Origin: a virus
DNA length: 26,386 bases
Virus record (IMG/VR): IMGVR_UViG_3300027976_000185
Coordinates: 1-26,386 of that record
Direction: 5' to 3' (one strand)
Positions within the stretch are counted from its first letter, which is position 1; the number at the start of each line of letters is the position of its first letter. Below, in pieces: positions 6,454 to 14,541 of the stretch. The notes beneath the pieces are model-generated. The model was not told the DNA's origin and did no database searches. It saw nothing but the letters and a program-made list of their open reading frames with translations. The position numbers and the translations under genes are program-made.

Positions 6454-7693
6454 CGCAGTGGTTGATGGCGAAAATGTTCAAGGCGTCGATGCCGTATCAG
6501 CGGCTGACGGATTTGTAGCAGACACGGCTGACGATACAACGCAGGCGCTGGAGACAATCAAGGCGGCGATGGAGTCGGAGCAATCGCCCGACAAAGGCGA
6601 GGCAGCGCAGAAGACGTCGCGCAAGGACATATATGCCCGACGGCGTGATGTGAGAGACGCATCGAGAGCAGAGTCCGAAGAGAATGATCTGACCGTCGAG
6701 GTCATGCGTAAGCGCATGGAAATGGAGGTCAACGGCGTCGATGACACGAAGATCAAAGCGGCGTTGATGGCAGAGTACGGCGACAAACTTGCCGGCAACG
6801 ACTACGGGGACGAAGGCGACGAGCCTGGCGAGCGGGTTACTGCCAACATGGCAGTGAATGAGGAACAGACGCAGGACGTGTCTGCGGCGCTTGACAGCGA
6901 GCCGGAATACGTAGAGATTACTGTTAACGGACAGAAGCGTTTCGCTACTTCGGATGAAGTTCGCGAAGCAGGTTCGGTGAAGAATCTTCAGCGGATACTC
7001 GCGGCGGATGAGCGGTTTGAGCAGGCAGCAGCCGAGCGCAAACAGGTCGACGCCGAGAGGGCCCGGTTAGAGTCTTACATCGCGGACCAGCTTGGAGACC
7101 GTGCCAGTCACCTACCTAAAGGCGGCGCTGGCGCTGGCGAGGCACCCTCGTCAGCAGCAGAGATAGAGGCACTCAGCAAAGCAGTGATCTCGTCTTTTTA
7201 CGCATCAGATGAGGATGAGGCAGCCAAGAATTTGGCAGCCATGTTCGCAAAGGTGCAGCAAAGACAAGAGCCGAAGCCAGCTAGTCCTCCCGCTGCAGCG
7301 CCGCAACTCGCCCCGTTGCCCGATGATCAGGCTCGTGCCAACAAGTACTTTCGCGACAATTACGCGGATCTTGGTGTACGACCGGACCTCCTCGAGAGTG
7401 TTCGCTTCCAGATCACCGAACAACAGAAACAGAACCCCGGCGCTGACCTCGTGACGATCACCCAAAAAGCGGCCGATCACGTCAGGCTGCGGCATCTGGG
7501 TCCGTCCTCCGGCACAAAACCGGTAGAGATGGTCGAGGTCCGCAGAGAACGAAAGCGCGAAAACGTCGCGCCTAGAGCAGCGAGAGAGCCGATGGTGAGG
7601 GATGCGCCAGAGGAAAAAGCGCAGCCCAAAACGATCGAGTCTAGTCGGAAAGAGCAAATTGCCAAGTTGATGGCCTCAAGAGCGCGGCGGTAA
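6446..7693 (+). CDS. Probable scaffolding protein
   Basis: A 415-residue, highly charged, alanine- and glutamate-rich protein placed directly before the major capsid gene, where scaffolds sit. The start is ATG 6446 with GGGGAG at 6435-6440; an upstream in-frame TTG lacks support. The first 150 residues are acidic and low-complexity. A small beta-rich piece (YVEITVNGQKRFATSDEVRE, about residues 156-175) precedes a helix with coiled-coil character (AADERFEQAAAERKQVDAER). A Pro/Ala-rich linker near 275-290 leads to a basic C-terminus (residues about 360-415), fitting the capsid-binding end of scaffolds. It also contains palindrome copy E at 6839-6855. No protease gene is visible, so the scaffold may be released intact, as in P22. 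Confidence 0.75.
   Translation: MSDAVVDGENVQGVDAVSAADGFVADTADDTTQALETIKAAMESEQSPDKGEAAQKTSRKDIYARRRDVRDASRAESEENDLTVEVMRKRMEMEVNGVDDTKIKAALMAEYGDKLAGNDYGDEGDEPGERVTANMAVNEEQTQDVSAALDSEPEYVEITVNGQKRFATSDEVREAGSVKNLQRILAADERFEQAAAERKQVDAERARLESYIADQLGDRASHLPKGGAGAGEAPSSAAEIEALSKAVISSFYASDEDEAAKNLAAMFAKVQQRQEPKPASPPAAAPQLAPLPDDQARANKYFRDNYADLGVRPDLLESVRFQITEQQKQNPGADLVTITQKAADHVRLRHLGPSSGTKPVEMVEVRRERKRENVAPRAAREPMVRDAPEEKAQPKTIESSRKEQIAKLMASRARR
6839..6855 (-). repeat. Dispersed 17-bp palindrome, copy E (inverted loop)
   Basis: ACTGCCAACATGGCAGT is the exact reverse complement of copies C and D (ACTGCCATGTTGGCAGT). It lies inside the scaffold coding region, where it encodes TANMAV. It is flanked by GTT on the left and GA on the right, as is copy D. 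It is the only clear copy not near a gene start. Confidence 0.85.
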
Positions 7694-7734
7694 GGCACGG
7701 CCTTATTCAAAACATATTCTTGAGGAGAGATTAA

Positions 7735-8730
7735 GTGGCACAAGTATGGAGCGTAGACATCCTCGGAGGGTTCGCTTATTCCGACGAGTTGAGCGACACC
7801 TTGCGGACCGATCTGCAGCCTGTGGTCCGATTCCGTCAGCTGTGTGATGCAGCAGACGCGATGGACAAGGGCCTGAACGCAGGCGAATTTTACAACTGGA
7901 ACGTGTATTCCGATGTTGGTCGACGCGGGCGAGCCCTCGACGAGCAGCTGGAAATGCCGACCACAAACTTCCAGATCCGCCAGGGCCAATTGCGGATTGG
8001 CGAGATGGGCAACTCGGTCAAATACACCGGCAAGCTGAACAACCTCAGCAAGCAGCCGATCACCGAGATCATTCGCAAGGTTCTGAAGCATGACGCCAAG
8101 AAGGCGTTGGACGCAGCTGCGCACGCGCAGTTCGATCTAACCCCTCTGACCGTTGCCCCAACCAGCGGCAACAGTGCAACGGCGGTGACGTTCCAAACCA
8201 CCGGTTGCGACATCACCAACGGGATTGCCATGCGTGCTGCGCACATCAAGGCCATCAGTGACGGCATGAAAGAGCGGAACATCCCGGCATTCGCAGGTGA
8301 TGACTACTACGCTCTGAGCTGGCCAACCACGACCCGTGCTTTCAAAAACGACTACGAGGCTCTCAAGCAATATCACGGTGAAGGCTTCGGCTACATCATG
8401 AATGGCGAGACCGGTCGGTATGAGGGAATTCGTTTCGGTGAACAGACCCTGATTCCGAAGGGCGGCGCAGTCGACTCAACCACATGGTCGTCCGAGGACG
8501 GCGTGGCAGACGCATGGAATGGCGGGGTCTCCGACTGGGCGTTCTTCATGGGCGAGGACACCGTGATGGAAGCGGTCGCAATCCCAGAGGAGATCAGAGG
8601 CAAGCTGCCCGGCGACTTCGGTCGCAGCCGTGGCGTTGCCTGGTACTACCTGGGCGGCTTCGGCATCGTCCACGGTAGCGCCTCGGACGCAAAGAACATC
8701 CGCATCGTCAAGTGGGAAAGCGCAGCTTAA
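7735..8730 (+). CDS. Major capsid protein
   Basis: This 331-residue protein is the likely shell subunit (HK97 fold). It follows the scaffold after a 41-base gap containing a strong GAGGAG (7722-7727) before the GTG start, as expected for a highly expressed gene. The sequence has an N-terminal helical arm, a beta-hairpin-like stretch (FQIRQGQLRIGEMGNSVKYT), a long helix (ITEIIRKVLKHDAKKALDAA), and a typical late segment (YGEGFGYI-like: YHGEGFGYIMNGETGRYEGI followed by FGEQTLIP). The latter resembles N4-gp56-type capsid proteins, where a residue stretch reads as a check of peptide identity in the P-domain. The order portal, scaffold, capsid supports the call more strongly than any single motif. 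Confidence 0.85.
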   Translation: MAQVWSVDILGGFAYSDELSDTLRTDLQPVVRFRQLCDAADAMDKGLNAGEFYNWNVYSDVGRRGRALDEQLEMPTTNFQIRQGQLRIGEMGNSVKYTGKLNNLSKQPITEIIRKVLKHDAKKALDAAAHAQFDLTPLTVAPTSGNSATAVTFQTTGCDITNGIAMRAAHIKAISDGMKERNIPAFAGDDYYALSWPTTTRAFKNDYEALKQYHGEGFGYIMNGETGRYEGIRFGEQTLIPKGGAVDSTTWSSEDGVADAWNGGVSDWAFFMGEDTVMEAVAIPEEIRGKLPGDFGRSRGVAWYYLGGFGIVHGSASDAKNIRIVKWESAA

Positions 8731-8760
8731 TCGCTGCCTTCCTGTAATAGGAGATAGAAA

Positions 8761-9198
8761 GTGGCAGAACAAAGACTACGCGGCAGCTACGACGAGGCGA
8801 TGGTGATTTCGTATTCACTGGGCTCCGTCAACATCGGCGGCGGTACGACCAACCAGCGGATCAAGCCACCTCCGGGTGCCCGGTTCGGGGCAATTGAGGA
8901 CATGCACGTCAGTGTAACGACGACTTTCACGCAGGTGACTACCCCCGCATTCATACGCGTGGGCACGGTCGACGATGCGGACAAGTACGCCGAGCTGAAC
9001 ATGGGCGCAGCAGCAGCCAACACTGGCTACGGTCTGACTGACCATGACGCACTGGGGATCAAGCAGAAGGTCATCGACCTCGGCAAGGACTCAGACGCGG
9101 GCACCGCGATCACCGATCTTCGGATCGCTCTGATTGCTCCGACAGGTGGCTCCCCGGCTGGCGTGGGCATCCCGACGATCACGATGAAGTGGTGGTAA
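8761..9198 (+). CDS. Probable capsid decoration or head accessory protein
   Basis: A 145-residue protein with GTG start and AGGAG at 8749-8753. It is glycine-, threonine- and valine-rich with alternating hydrophobic patterns, suggesting an all-beta fold, and ends in MKWW. It follows the capsid gene directly with its own good ribosome binding site, the usual place of decoration or head-stabilising proteins. I recognise no family. A strong hairpin (9206-9229) and palindrome copy C follow the stop, marking the end of the head-shell block. Confidence 0.7.
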   Translation: MAEQRLRGSYDEAMVISYSLGSVNIGGGTTNQRIKPPPGARFGAIEDMHVSVTTTFTQVTTPAFIRVGTVDDADKYAELNMGAAAANTGYGLTDHDALGIKQKVIDLGKDSDAGTAITDLRIALIAPTGGSPAGVGIPTITMKWW

Positions 9199-9205
9199 GA
9201 CAAGA

Positions 9206-9229
9206 GACGGGCCTGGCAACCGGCCCGTC
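9206..9229 (+). terminator. Strong hairpin after the decoration gene
   Basis: GACGGGCC (9206-9213) pairs perfectly with GGCCCGTC (9222-9229) around an 8-nt loop, eight bases after the stop at 9198. It has the position and GC strength of a terminator stem but no following T-run; the dispersed palindrome copy C starts at the next base. It may be an attenuator, an mRNA-stabilising 3' end for the abundant capsid transcript, or an RNase III site. Confidence 0.5.
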
Positions 9230-9246
9230 ACTGCCATGTTGGCAGT
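9230..9246 (+). repeat. Dispersed 17-bp palindrome, copy C
   Basis: ACTGCCATGTTGGCAGT is a perfect palindrome with 7-bp arms and a TGT loop, identical to copy D. It abuts the GC-rich hairpin at 9206-9229 and lies ten bases before GGAG (9257-9260) of the next gene. Confidence 0.9.
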
Positions 9247-9267
9247 CAACGCAATTGGAGACCGAAA

Positions 9268-9450
9268 GTGGAAAAGAATGACAAGAGCATGAGCAATGCA
9301 TCTCTCGGCCTGACCGAGCGATGCGCGATTACAGAGAAGCCATCGGCTCTGGGTATGGCGCATGCATCCGGCAGCAAATCGAACAAGCCAATGGGCGTGA
9401 GCCCCGGCCACAAAGGCGGCGGCAAGCACAAGGGCAATGACGACTTCTGA
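9268..9450 (+). CDS. 60-residue basic, Gly/Ser/Lys-rich protein
   Basis: Starts with GTG at 9268, seven bases after GGAG. The C-terminal half is rich in Gly, Lys, His and Ser (GHKGGGKHKGNDDF at the end) and is probably disordered. I recognise no family. It overlaps the next ATG by one base (TGATG). It opens the second late block after the hairpin and palindrome at 9206-9246. Confidence 0.6.
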   Translation: MEKNDKSMSNASLGLTERCAITEKPSALGMAHASGSKSNKPMGVSPGHKGGGKHKGNDDF

Positions 9451-9614
9451 TGCGTGATTTATTCATGTATCCAGTCGAAAAAGCCGAGGAGCACCAAGGC
9501 GAGTGGGCGGAAGAATACGGCGAGTATAACCTGTCCGGTCACAAGCCTCTTGAACCGATGAGCGAGGACGAGAAACTTCAAGAAGGGATCACGTTCCGCA
9601 AACAGATCTGTTAA
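9450..9614 (+). CDS. 54-residue acidic protein, unknown
   Basis: A small gene starting at ATG 9450, one base into the preceding stop (TGATG), ending TAA at 9612-9614. The product begins MRDLFMYPVEKAEEHQGEWA and is rich in Glu. Codon choice and the coupled start support a real gene. I recognise no function. Its acidic character complements the basic product of the gene before it, so the pair could interact, though this is only a guess from charge. Confidence 0.55.
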   Translation: MRDLFMYPVEKAEEHQGEWAEEYGEYNLSGHKPLEPMSEDEKLQEGITFRKQIC

Positions 9615-9636
9615 CGAAAGGCAATGGGGGAAACAT

Positions 9637-10221
9637 ATGCCGAATCCGAAGATGGCCGCAGGTCGTCCAGTAGATCATATCAGTGGTGAGAGTGTTGCGA
9701 GGTACTACCAATCGTCCCACCATTTTGATGCCACTGGTGAGTACGTGACGCCAACCGAGGCGTCGATGCACCCGGAACAGGGTGTGACGATGGTCGCGAT
9801 GCGGCGAGCGAAGGAAGCCGATGCGGACCGGCTGGAAAGCAAGCGTCACGCAGAGGAAGAAGCGGCGGCAATCGATGCGGCCAGGCTGGAGGGAGCGAAG
9901 TCAAAAGGACCGCGCTCAAGACTCCAAGACCAGCAAGACCAGAATGATGCACTGATGGGCGAGATGAGCCGGAGCATGGAGACACTGGAAACAGAAGATC
10001 TGCTGCATGCGTACCTTGCGACAGTGCCTCGTGCCAGTGTCGCGGCATTCGCGACGGGGGTTCTTGGGTTTGTTGTTCCAGCCGGAACAAAGCCGAAGGC
10101 AGTCATAGACGTTGTCACTCCTGCCATCGTGGCGGCGTGGCAGGCGATACGGGAAGAGATGGCAGAGGCTGCAGAGCACGTCGCTGTCATTGACGATGAA
10201 GATCTGACTCAAACGAGCTGA
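9637..10221 (+). CDS. Coiled-coil virion-region protein, unknown
   Basis: A 194-residue protein with GGGGG at 9626-9630 before the ATG. Residues about 48-105 are a charged helix or coiled coil (MRRAKEADADRLESKRHAEE and following), then a polar Gln/Asp stretch. Residues about 125-175 contain a more hydrophobic Ala/Val-rich part (SVAAFATGVLGFVVPAGTKP). The end is acidic. It lies just before the adaptor gene, so it may be a head-completion or ejected internal protein. I do not recognise a family. Confidence 0.65.
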   Translation: MPNPKMAAGRPVDHISGESVARYYQSSHHFDATGEYVTPTEASMHPEQGVTMVAMRRAKEADADRLESKRHAEEEAAAIDAARLEGAKSKGPRSRLQDQQDQNDALMGEMSRSMETLETEDLLHAYLATVPRASVAAFATGVLGFVVPAGTKPKAVIDVVTPAIVAAWQAIREEMAEAAEHVAVIDDEDLTQTS

Positions 10222-10253
10222 TCTAACGATGGACGCCACAAGAAGGGGATGCG

Positions 10254-10967
10254 GTGAACTTTCGCGAGCTGTGCAAGGACACAATCGGTGAGCTGGGCGT
10301 AGGCGGGGGGTCGCGCAGCTTCTCTGGCGTCGCATCCGCCCGAGGAGAGCACGGCATCATTGTCGGGCTGATCAACAAGGCCCACACAGATATCTGCAAT
10401 CGGTACATCGATTGGAAGTTCCTCTGGAAAGACTACAAAGAGCGCCTGTTGAGCGGCGCTCGCGTGGCATCTCCACCGTCGACCGTTGCCGGTTACACCC
10501 CCATCGTCAAGCACTGGAAGCGCGAGAGCTTCTTCCTCGATCTTGAAACCGCCAGTGCCAAGGCGCTGCAGTTCATCGAGTTCTCGCAGTGGCGCGCACT
10601 GAGCCGGTTCTCCGCGTTAGTCACAGAGGCCCCGAGCACGTTCAGCATCAACCCGGCAGGCGCGGTCGAGCTGAACTCGATCAACGATTCACTGCGCTGG
10701 CTGCATGCTGAGTACTACCAGCGGCCGCAGGCCATGGTGCTGGACACAGACCTTCCCTTGGTTCCTGTCGACTTCCACCGGCTGATCGTTGTGCGGGCGA
10801 AAATCTACTACGGCGAGCGGGAGGATGCCCCCGAGATCGTTTCCGGATCCAGTGGCGAGCACGATGACCTGATGATGGCGCTGGAGTCCAGCGAGCTGGA
10901 GAACTGGGCTCCCAACGGCATGGGCACGCCGGACCTTGAGCACATCACCCCGAGCTTCGACAGATGA
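10254..10967 (+). CDS. Head-tail adaptor (P22 gp4-like) protein
   Basis: A 237-residue protein starting with GTG at 10254 after AAGGGG (10243-10248). The N-terminal pattern, with MNFRELCKDTIGELGV, a glycine/serine-rich turn, then IIVGLINKAHTDICNRYIDW and KFLW, matches the helical core of podoviral adaptor proteins that dock under the portal ring. The C-terminal half (YYQRPQAMVLDTDLPLVPVD, then helices with acidic ends) also fits that family. It directly precedes and overlaps (ATGA) the large hub gene, the expected order of adaptor then tail hub. The call is from remembered family pattern and position. Confidence 0.75.
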   Translation: MNFRELCKDTIGELGVGGGSRSFSGVASARGEHGIIVGLINKAHTDICNRYIDWKFLWKDYKERLLSGARVASPPSTVAGYTPIVKHWKRESFFLDLETASAKALQFIEFSQWRALSRFSALVTEAPSTFSINPAGAVELNSINDSLRWLHAEYYQRPQAMVLDTDLPLVPVDFHRLIVVRAKIYYGEREDAPEIVSGSSGEHDDLMMALESSELENWAPNGMGTPDLEHITPSFDR

Positions 10968-13189
10968 GACGCCCAGCCACATTCGGCCGACTGGGTGAAA
11001 CGCTGTCACGTCGCGGTGCCGGGCGATCGGCGTCGCGTGTCTACGAGAAAGACTACTACGCCTTCGATGGCGGCCTGAACACCGAGGATGGTCCCCTGGC
11101 GATACCGCTGGGTGACATCATCGGCTCCAAGAATTACGAACCCAACAAGCGCGGCGGGTTTCGCCGGGTTGACGGGCACGAGCGATTCGATGGTCGGCCC
11201 GCGCCTGCTGAGCAGCATTACACGTTCATCCTGTTCGATGCCGGGGTTCCTGCGGACTACCCGATTGTGGGCGACACAATCAATGGCCAGACATCCGGAG
11301 CGACCGGAAGAGTGCTGGCCATTGGACAGGGATCGCCTTACACCGACGGATTCGATTCAGGCTTCGGCGCGGACGACAACATCGGCTATGTGGCGCTGAT
11401 CAATGTCACCGGGACGTTTCAGGACAACGAGAACCTGCGCGAGGTCACGACGGTGTTCGGCGTGGAATACGGCGCACCCATCGTCGATGACGCGGTAACC
11501 GATGCGCTGCACGAGATCCTTGTCGACCTGATGGAAGCGTACTTTCGGACGCTGGTCCTCGCGGTCCCGGGTTCCGGCCCTGTGCGTGGCGTATGGTTCT
11601 TCAAAGGCGTGACGTATGCCTGGCGCGACAACGCGGGCGCGACGGCGTGCGTGATGCACAAGTCCACCGGTTCGGGCTGGTCAGCAATTGTCCTGAACAA
11701 GAAAATTCGGTTCGACGCAGGTGTCGGCCAGATCTTCGAAGGCGACACGGTAACCGGCCTGACATCGGGAGCCACCGGAGTGGTCCTGCGAGTCGGTACT
11801 GTGAGCGGCACATGGGGCGGCACCATGGTCGGGTATCTGGTGTTCGTGTCTATTACCGGCACGTTCGTTGACAACGAGGGGCTGCAGGTTGGTGGCGTCA
11901 CCAAAGCAACTGCCAATGGCGCGGCCTTCGTGCAGTCGCTGACCGCTGGCGGGCGCTATGAGTTCCGCACGAACAATTACTTCGGGCACTCGGACAAGAT
12001 CCGGTTCTATGGCGTGAACGGCGAGGATGCGTGCTTCGAGTACGACCCCGTGGATGCCTGTTTCGCCCAGATCGACACCGGCATGACGGTGGACAAGCCC
12101 CGGCATATTGGCTCGTATTCCGACATTCTGATGCTGGCGTTCTCTGGCGGCTCGGTCCAGCTGGCCGGCCGCAATACGCCCATGGCGTGGACTGTCGTGC
12201 GTGGCGCAGGCGAGCTGGCGCTGGGCGAGGAAGTGGTCGGTTTTATCGAAGAGATCGGCGCGACTGACAACGTGGCAGTGTTCATTCTGGGGAGAAACAG
12301 GATCAGTCGTCTGTCAGGTACAACGCCTGCGACGTTCAAGCTGGTCGAGTTCGGCATTCGTGCCGGCTGCCGCGAGTGGTCCTCACAGCGGATTGCCAAC
12401 GGGATCTACCTGGATGACCAAGGGTTTACCACGCTGACCGCGACGGAAGCCCACGGGAATTTCCGCGAGTCGATCGTCACGGACAAGGCGGCCGGATTCA
12501 TCACGAAACTGCTGGGACGTTCCTCTGTGGTGGACTCGCATGTTTCCCGGGAGTTGTCCTTGTACCGATGTTCGTTCGCCAACGGCGACAACGTGGTGAT
12601 TGGCTACAAGGATGTGTACACGAAGGGCGGCGCGCCAACCCGCGAGTACCGGGTGATGGTGACCAACTACGGCAAGCCAGTCCTATGTTCATGCGAACAG
12701 GAAGGTCTGGACGGCAGGATCCGGACCTTCTTCGGCTCCGACGACGGGTTCGTGTACGAGATCCGATCTGACGTCCGCAGCTTCGATGGCGTCGAGGTCG
12801 AGAGCTTCGTGCGGATGCCGTACCACTTCTCGAAGTCGCCGCAGCGCCACAAGCGTTATCGCCGAGGCACCATCGACATCAAGACCGCGTCCCGGATGCT
12901 GACGATGAAGTGCGTGGTCGACTACATGTCGGGCAACCCGGATTACAACATGCAGCCCGTAATCGACATGGTCATCCCTGGGGGCGGGGGGTTCTGGGAT
13001 ATCAGCGACTGGGGCGAGTTCCAGTGGAGCAGCGAGGTCAATCCGACGGCGACGTTCGCGCTTAACGCATCGGGCACAAACATCAGTGTCGGCGCGTACT
13101 CCAAGACCAAGTACGAACTGACGCACACGCTGCTGGGGCTGACGCTGCATTACTCCCCGCGAAAACTCAACAGGAACAGCTTGGCATGA
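10964..13189 (+). CDS. Large tail hub/structural protein
   Basis: A 741-residue protein of the type found after the adaptor in many short-tailed phages. The opening FDGGLNTEDGPLAIPLGD followed by KNYEPNKRGGFRRVDGHERF and DGRP is a phrase I recognise from phage virion proteins that look like beta-propeller or P22 gp10-type hub proteins. Two copies of a beta domain are visible: GDTINGQTSGATGRVL with NVTGTFQDNENL (residues 102-160), and GDTVTGLTSGATGVVL with SITGTFVDNEGL (259-310). The later part has repeated beta-strand patterns consistent with a closed propeller. It starts within the adaptor stop (ATGA) and ends within the next start, so these three genes are coupled. Confidence 0.75.
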   Translation: MRRPATFGRLGETLSRRGAGRSASRVYEKDYYAFDGGLNTEDGPLAIPLGDIIGSKNYEPNKRGGFRRVDGHERFDGRPAPAEQHYTFILFDAGVPADYPIVGDTINGQTSGATGRVLAIGQGSPYTDGFDSGFGADDNIGYVALINVTGTFQDNENLREVTTVFGVEYGAPIVDDAVTDALHEILVDLMEAYFRTLVLAVPGSGPVRGVWFFKGVTYAWRDNAGATACVMHKSTGSGWSAIVLNKKIRFDAGVGQIFEGDTVTGLTSGATGVVLRVGTVSGTWGGTMVGYLVFVSITGTFVDNEGLQVGGVTKATANGAAFVQSLTAGGRYEFRTNNYFGHSDKIRFYGVNGEDACFEYDPVDACFAQIDTGMTVDKPRHIGSYSDILMLAFSGGSVQLAGRNTPMAWTVVRGAGELALGEEVVGFIEEIGATDNVAVFILGRNRISRLSGTTPATFKLVEFGIRAGCREWSSQRIANGIYLDDQGFTTLTATEAHGNFRESIVTDKAAGFITKLLGRSSVVDSHVSRELSLYRCSFANGDNVVIGYKDVYTKGGAPTREYRVMVTNYGKPVLCSCEQEGLDGRIRTFFGSDDGFVYEIRSDVRSFDGVEVESFVRMPYHFSKSPQRHKRYRRGTIDIKTASRMLTMKCVVDYMSGNPDYNMQPVIDMVIPGGGGFWDISDWGEFQWSSEVNPTATFALNASGTNISVGAYSKTKYELTHTLLGLTLHYSPRKLNRNSLA

Positions 13190-13926
13190 CGAATCCATAC
13201 TACGAATACGGTGGAGCGATCCCGCCCACAGGGACCGCCAGATCCGAGGATGTGATCAGGGAGCTGGAGGCTGCCGAGGTCGGCTTCGATCTTCTGAGCG
13301 TCGAGTTCGATCGGCGGGTCAAGATCCCGTCGGGCGCGGCGAACGAGATCATTGCGACCGTCGATCAACGCAAGAACAAGCCGATCGGATTCAACTCGTC
13401 TGGAGGGATTGCCCTGCTGCAGGCGTTCGGGACGTGGCGCGGCGACTGGACGGCGCTGGCGGTGTACGCGAACCAAGACATTGTCCGTGATCCGGTGTCT
13501 CCGAACAGCATTTTCATTGCCAACGAGAACCACACGGCAGCGGCGGCGTTCAACGCGGGTGAGAAAACCGACCACTGGACCACGGTCATCGATCTGACGG
13601 AGCTGCAGCGAGCTGAGTCGGTCTCGTTCAACTTCACGGTAAAGACGGCCAACTTCAACTGCGTGACCGGTGATGACTACGCGGTCGACTGTACCTCTGC
13701 CGTGGTGGCGACATTGCCTGGTTCTCCAGTGGCCAACGACCACTGCCGTTTCATGCACGTCGCCGGAACGGTGTCGAACTTCACGATTGCTCGAAACGGC
13801 AAGCTGATCATGGGACTTACCGAGGACATGACGTTCTCAGCAACCGGCGATGCCAACGCAACTAATTTTGCCTTCGCGCTGGTCTTCATCAATGACACCT
13901 ACGGATGGAGGATCTATCCCGTATGA
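13186..13926 (+). CDS. Tail fibre or tail-attachment protein
   Basis: A 246-residue protein whose N-terminus ([20 protein letters not shown] then [12 protein letters not shown]) is a head I recognise from phage tail proteins that attach fibres to the tail. Residues about 80-125 ([20 protein letters not shown], then [18 protein letters not shown]) read like a small tryptophan-containing carbohydrate-binding module of the ChiC/chitin-binding type. The C-terminal third is Thr/Asn-rich beta sheet ([20 protein letters not shown]). It overlaps both neighbours by ATGA and leads into the collagen-like genes, so it may anchor them to the tail. Confidence 0.7.
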   Translation: MTNPYYEYGGAIPPTGTARSEDVIRELEAAEVGFDLLSVEFDRRVKIPSGAANEIIATVDQRKNKPIGFNSSGGIALLQAFGTWRGDWTALAVYANQDIVRDPVSPNSIFIANENHTAAAAFNAGEKTDHWTTVIDLTELQRAESVSFNFTVKTANFNCVTGDDYAVDCTSAVVATLPGSPVANDHCRFMHVAGTVSNFTIARNGKLIMGLTEDMTFSATGDANATNFAFALVFINDTYGWRIYPV

Positions 13927-14540
13927 GTGTTTATCACACATTCCGACTCAAGGGCTCGACGGGCCCGGCAGGTCCGACAGGCTCTGGCGGGCCCGATGGA
14001 CCTGCTGGTCCGCCTGGACCACCCGGGTCTGTAGGTCCGACGGGTCCGAATGGCCCGGGTGGTCCTTCAGCTGGCGGCCCTCCGGGTCCGACAGGTTCGC
14101 CCGGTCCTGCGGGCCCTGCTGGCGCAACAGGTCCTTCAGGCCCTACGGGCGCTGCTGGTCCTCCGGGTCCAACAGGCGGTGCTGGTCCTGCGGGTCCGAC
14201 GGGTCCAACGGGTCCAACGGGCCCTTCGGGCACGACAGGTCCAGCAGGCCCAACGGGGTCGCCCGGACCGTCCGGTCCTACTGGCCCTTCAGGCTCAACC
14301 GGACCCACAGGTTCGGCAGGTCCAACTGGACCAGCGGGTCCGGCAGGCCCTGCGGGTCCGACGGGTCCGGCAGGTTCTACGGGCCCAACCGGCCCAACCG
14401 GATCAACCGGGCCGAGCGGCCCTGCCGGTCCTTCTGGATCAGCAGGCCCTGCGGGTCCGAACGGTCCTCCGGGTCCAACTGGACCTGCCGGACCGACGGG
14501 CGGGGCCGGACCAGCCGGACCAACCGGACCGGCTGGATAA
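13923..14540 (+). CDS. Collagen-like fibre protein 1, almost pure Gly-X-Y
   Basis: A 205-residue protein: ten leader residues ([10 protein letters not shown]) then about 64 uninterrupted Gly-X-Y triplets apart from one two-residue break near GPSAGGPP. X is mostly proline; Y is mostly Thr, Ala or Ser, with a few Gly-Pro-Pro. Such sequences form collagen triple helices and occur as stalks of phage fibres. The start is ATG 13923, overlapping the previous stop; an upstream in-frame ATG at 13905 lies inside the previous gene. It is odd in lacking any C-terminal globular domain, which normally drives trimerisation; it ends GPTGPAG then TAA. The next collagen gene starts one base later. Confidence 0.85.
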   Translation: MSVYHTFRLKGSTGPAGPTGSGGPDGPAGPPGPPGSVGPTGPNGPGGPSAGGPPGPTGSPGPAGPAGATGPSGPTGAAGPPGPTGGAGPAGPTGPTGPTGPSGTTGPAGPTGSPGPSGPTGPSGSTGPTGSAGPTGPAGPAGPAGPTGPAGSTGPTGPTGSTGPSGPAGPSGSAGPAGPNGPPGPTGPAGPTGGAGPAGPTGPAG

Positions 14541-14541
14541 G

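Noticed and set aside
14050-14541. N-terminal extension of collagen protein 2 (Val/Leu/Gln/Arg-rich)
   Set aside because: This part is an out-of-frame reading of collagen gene 1. The protein becomes collagen-like exactly after the ATG at 14542.
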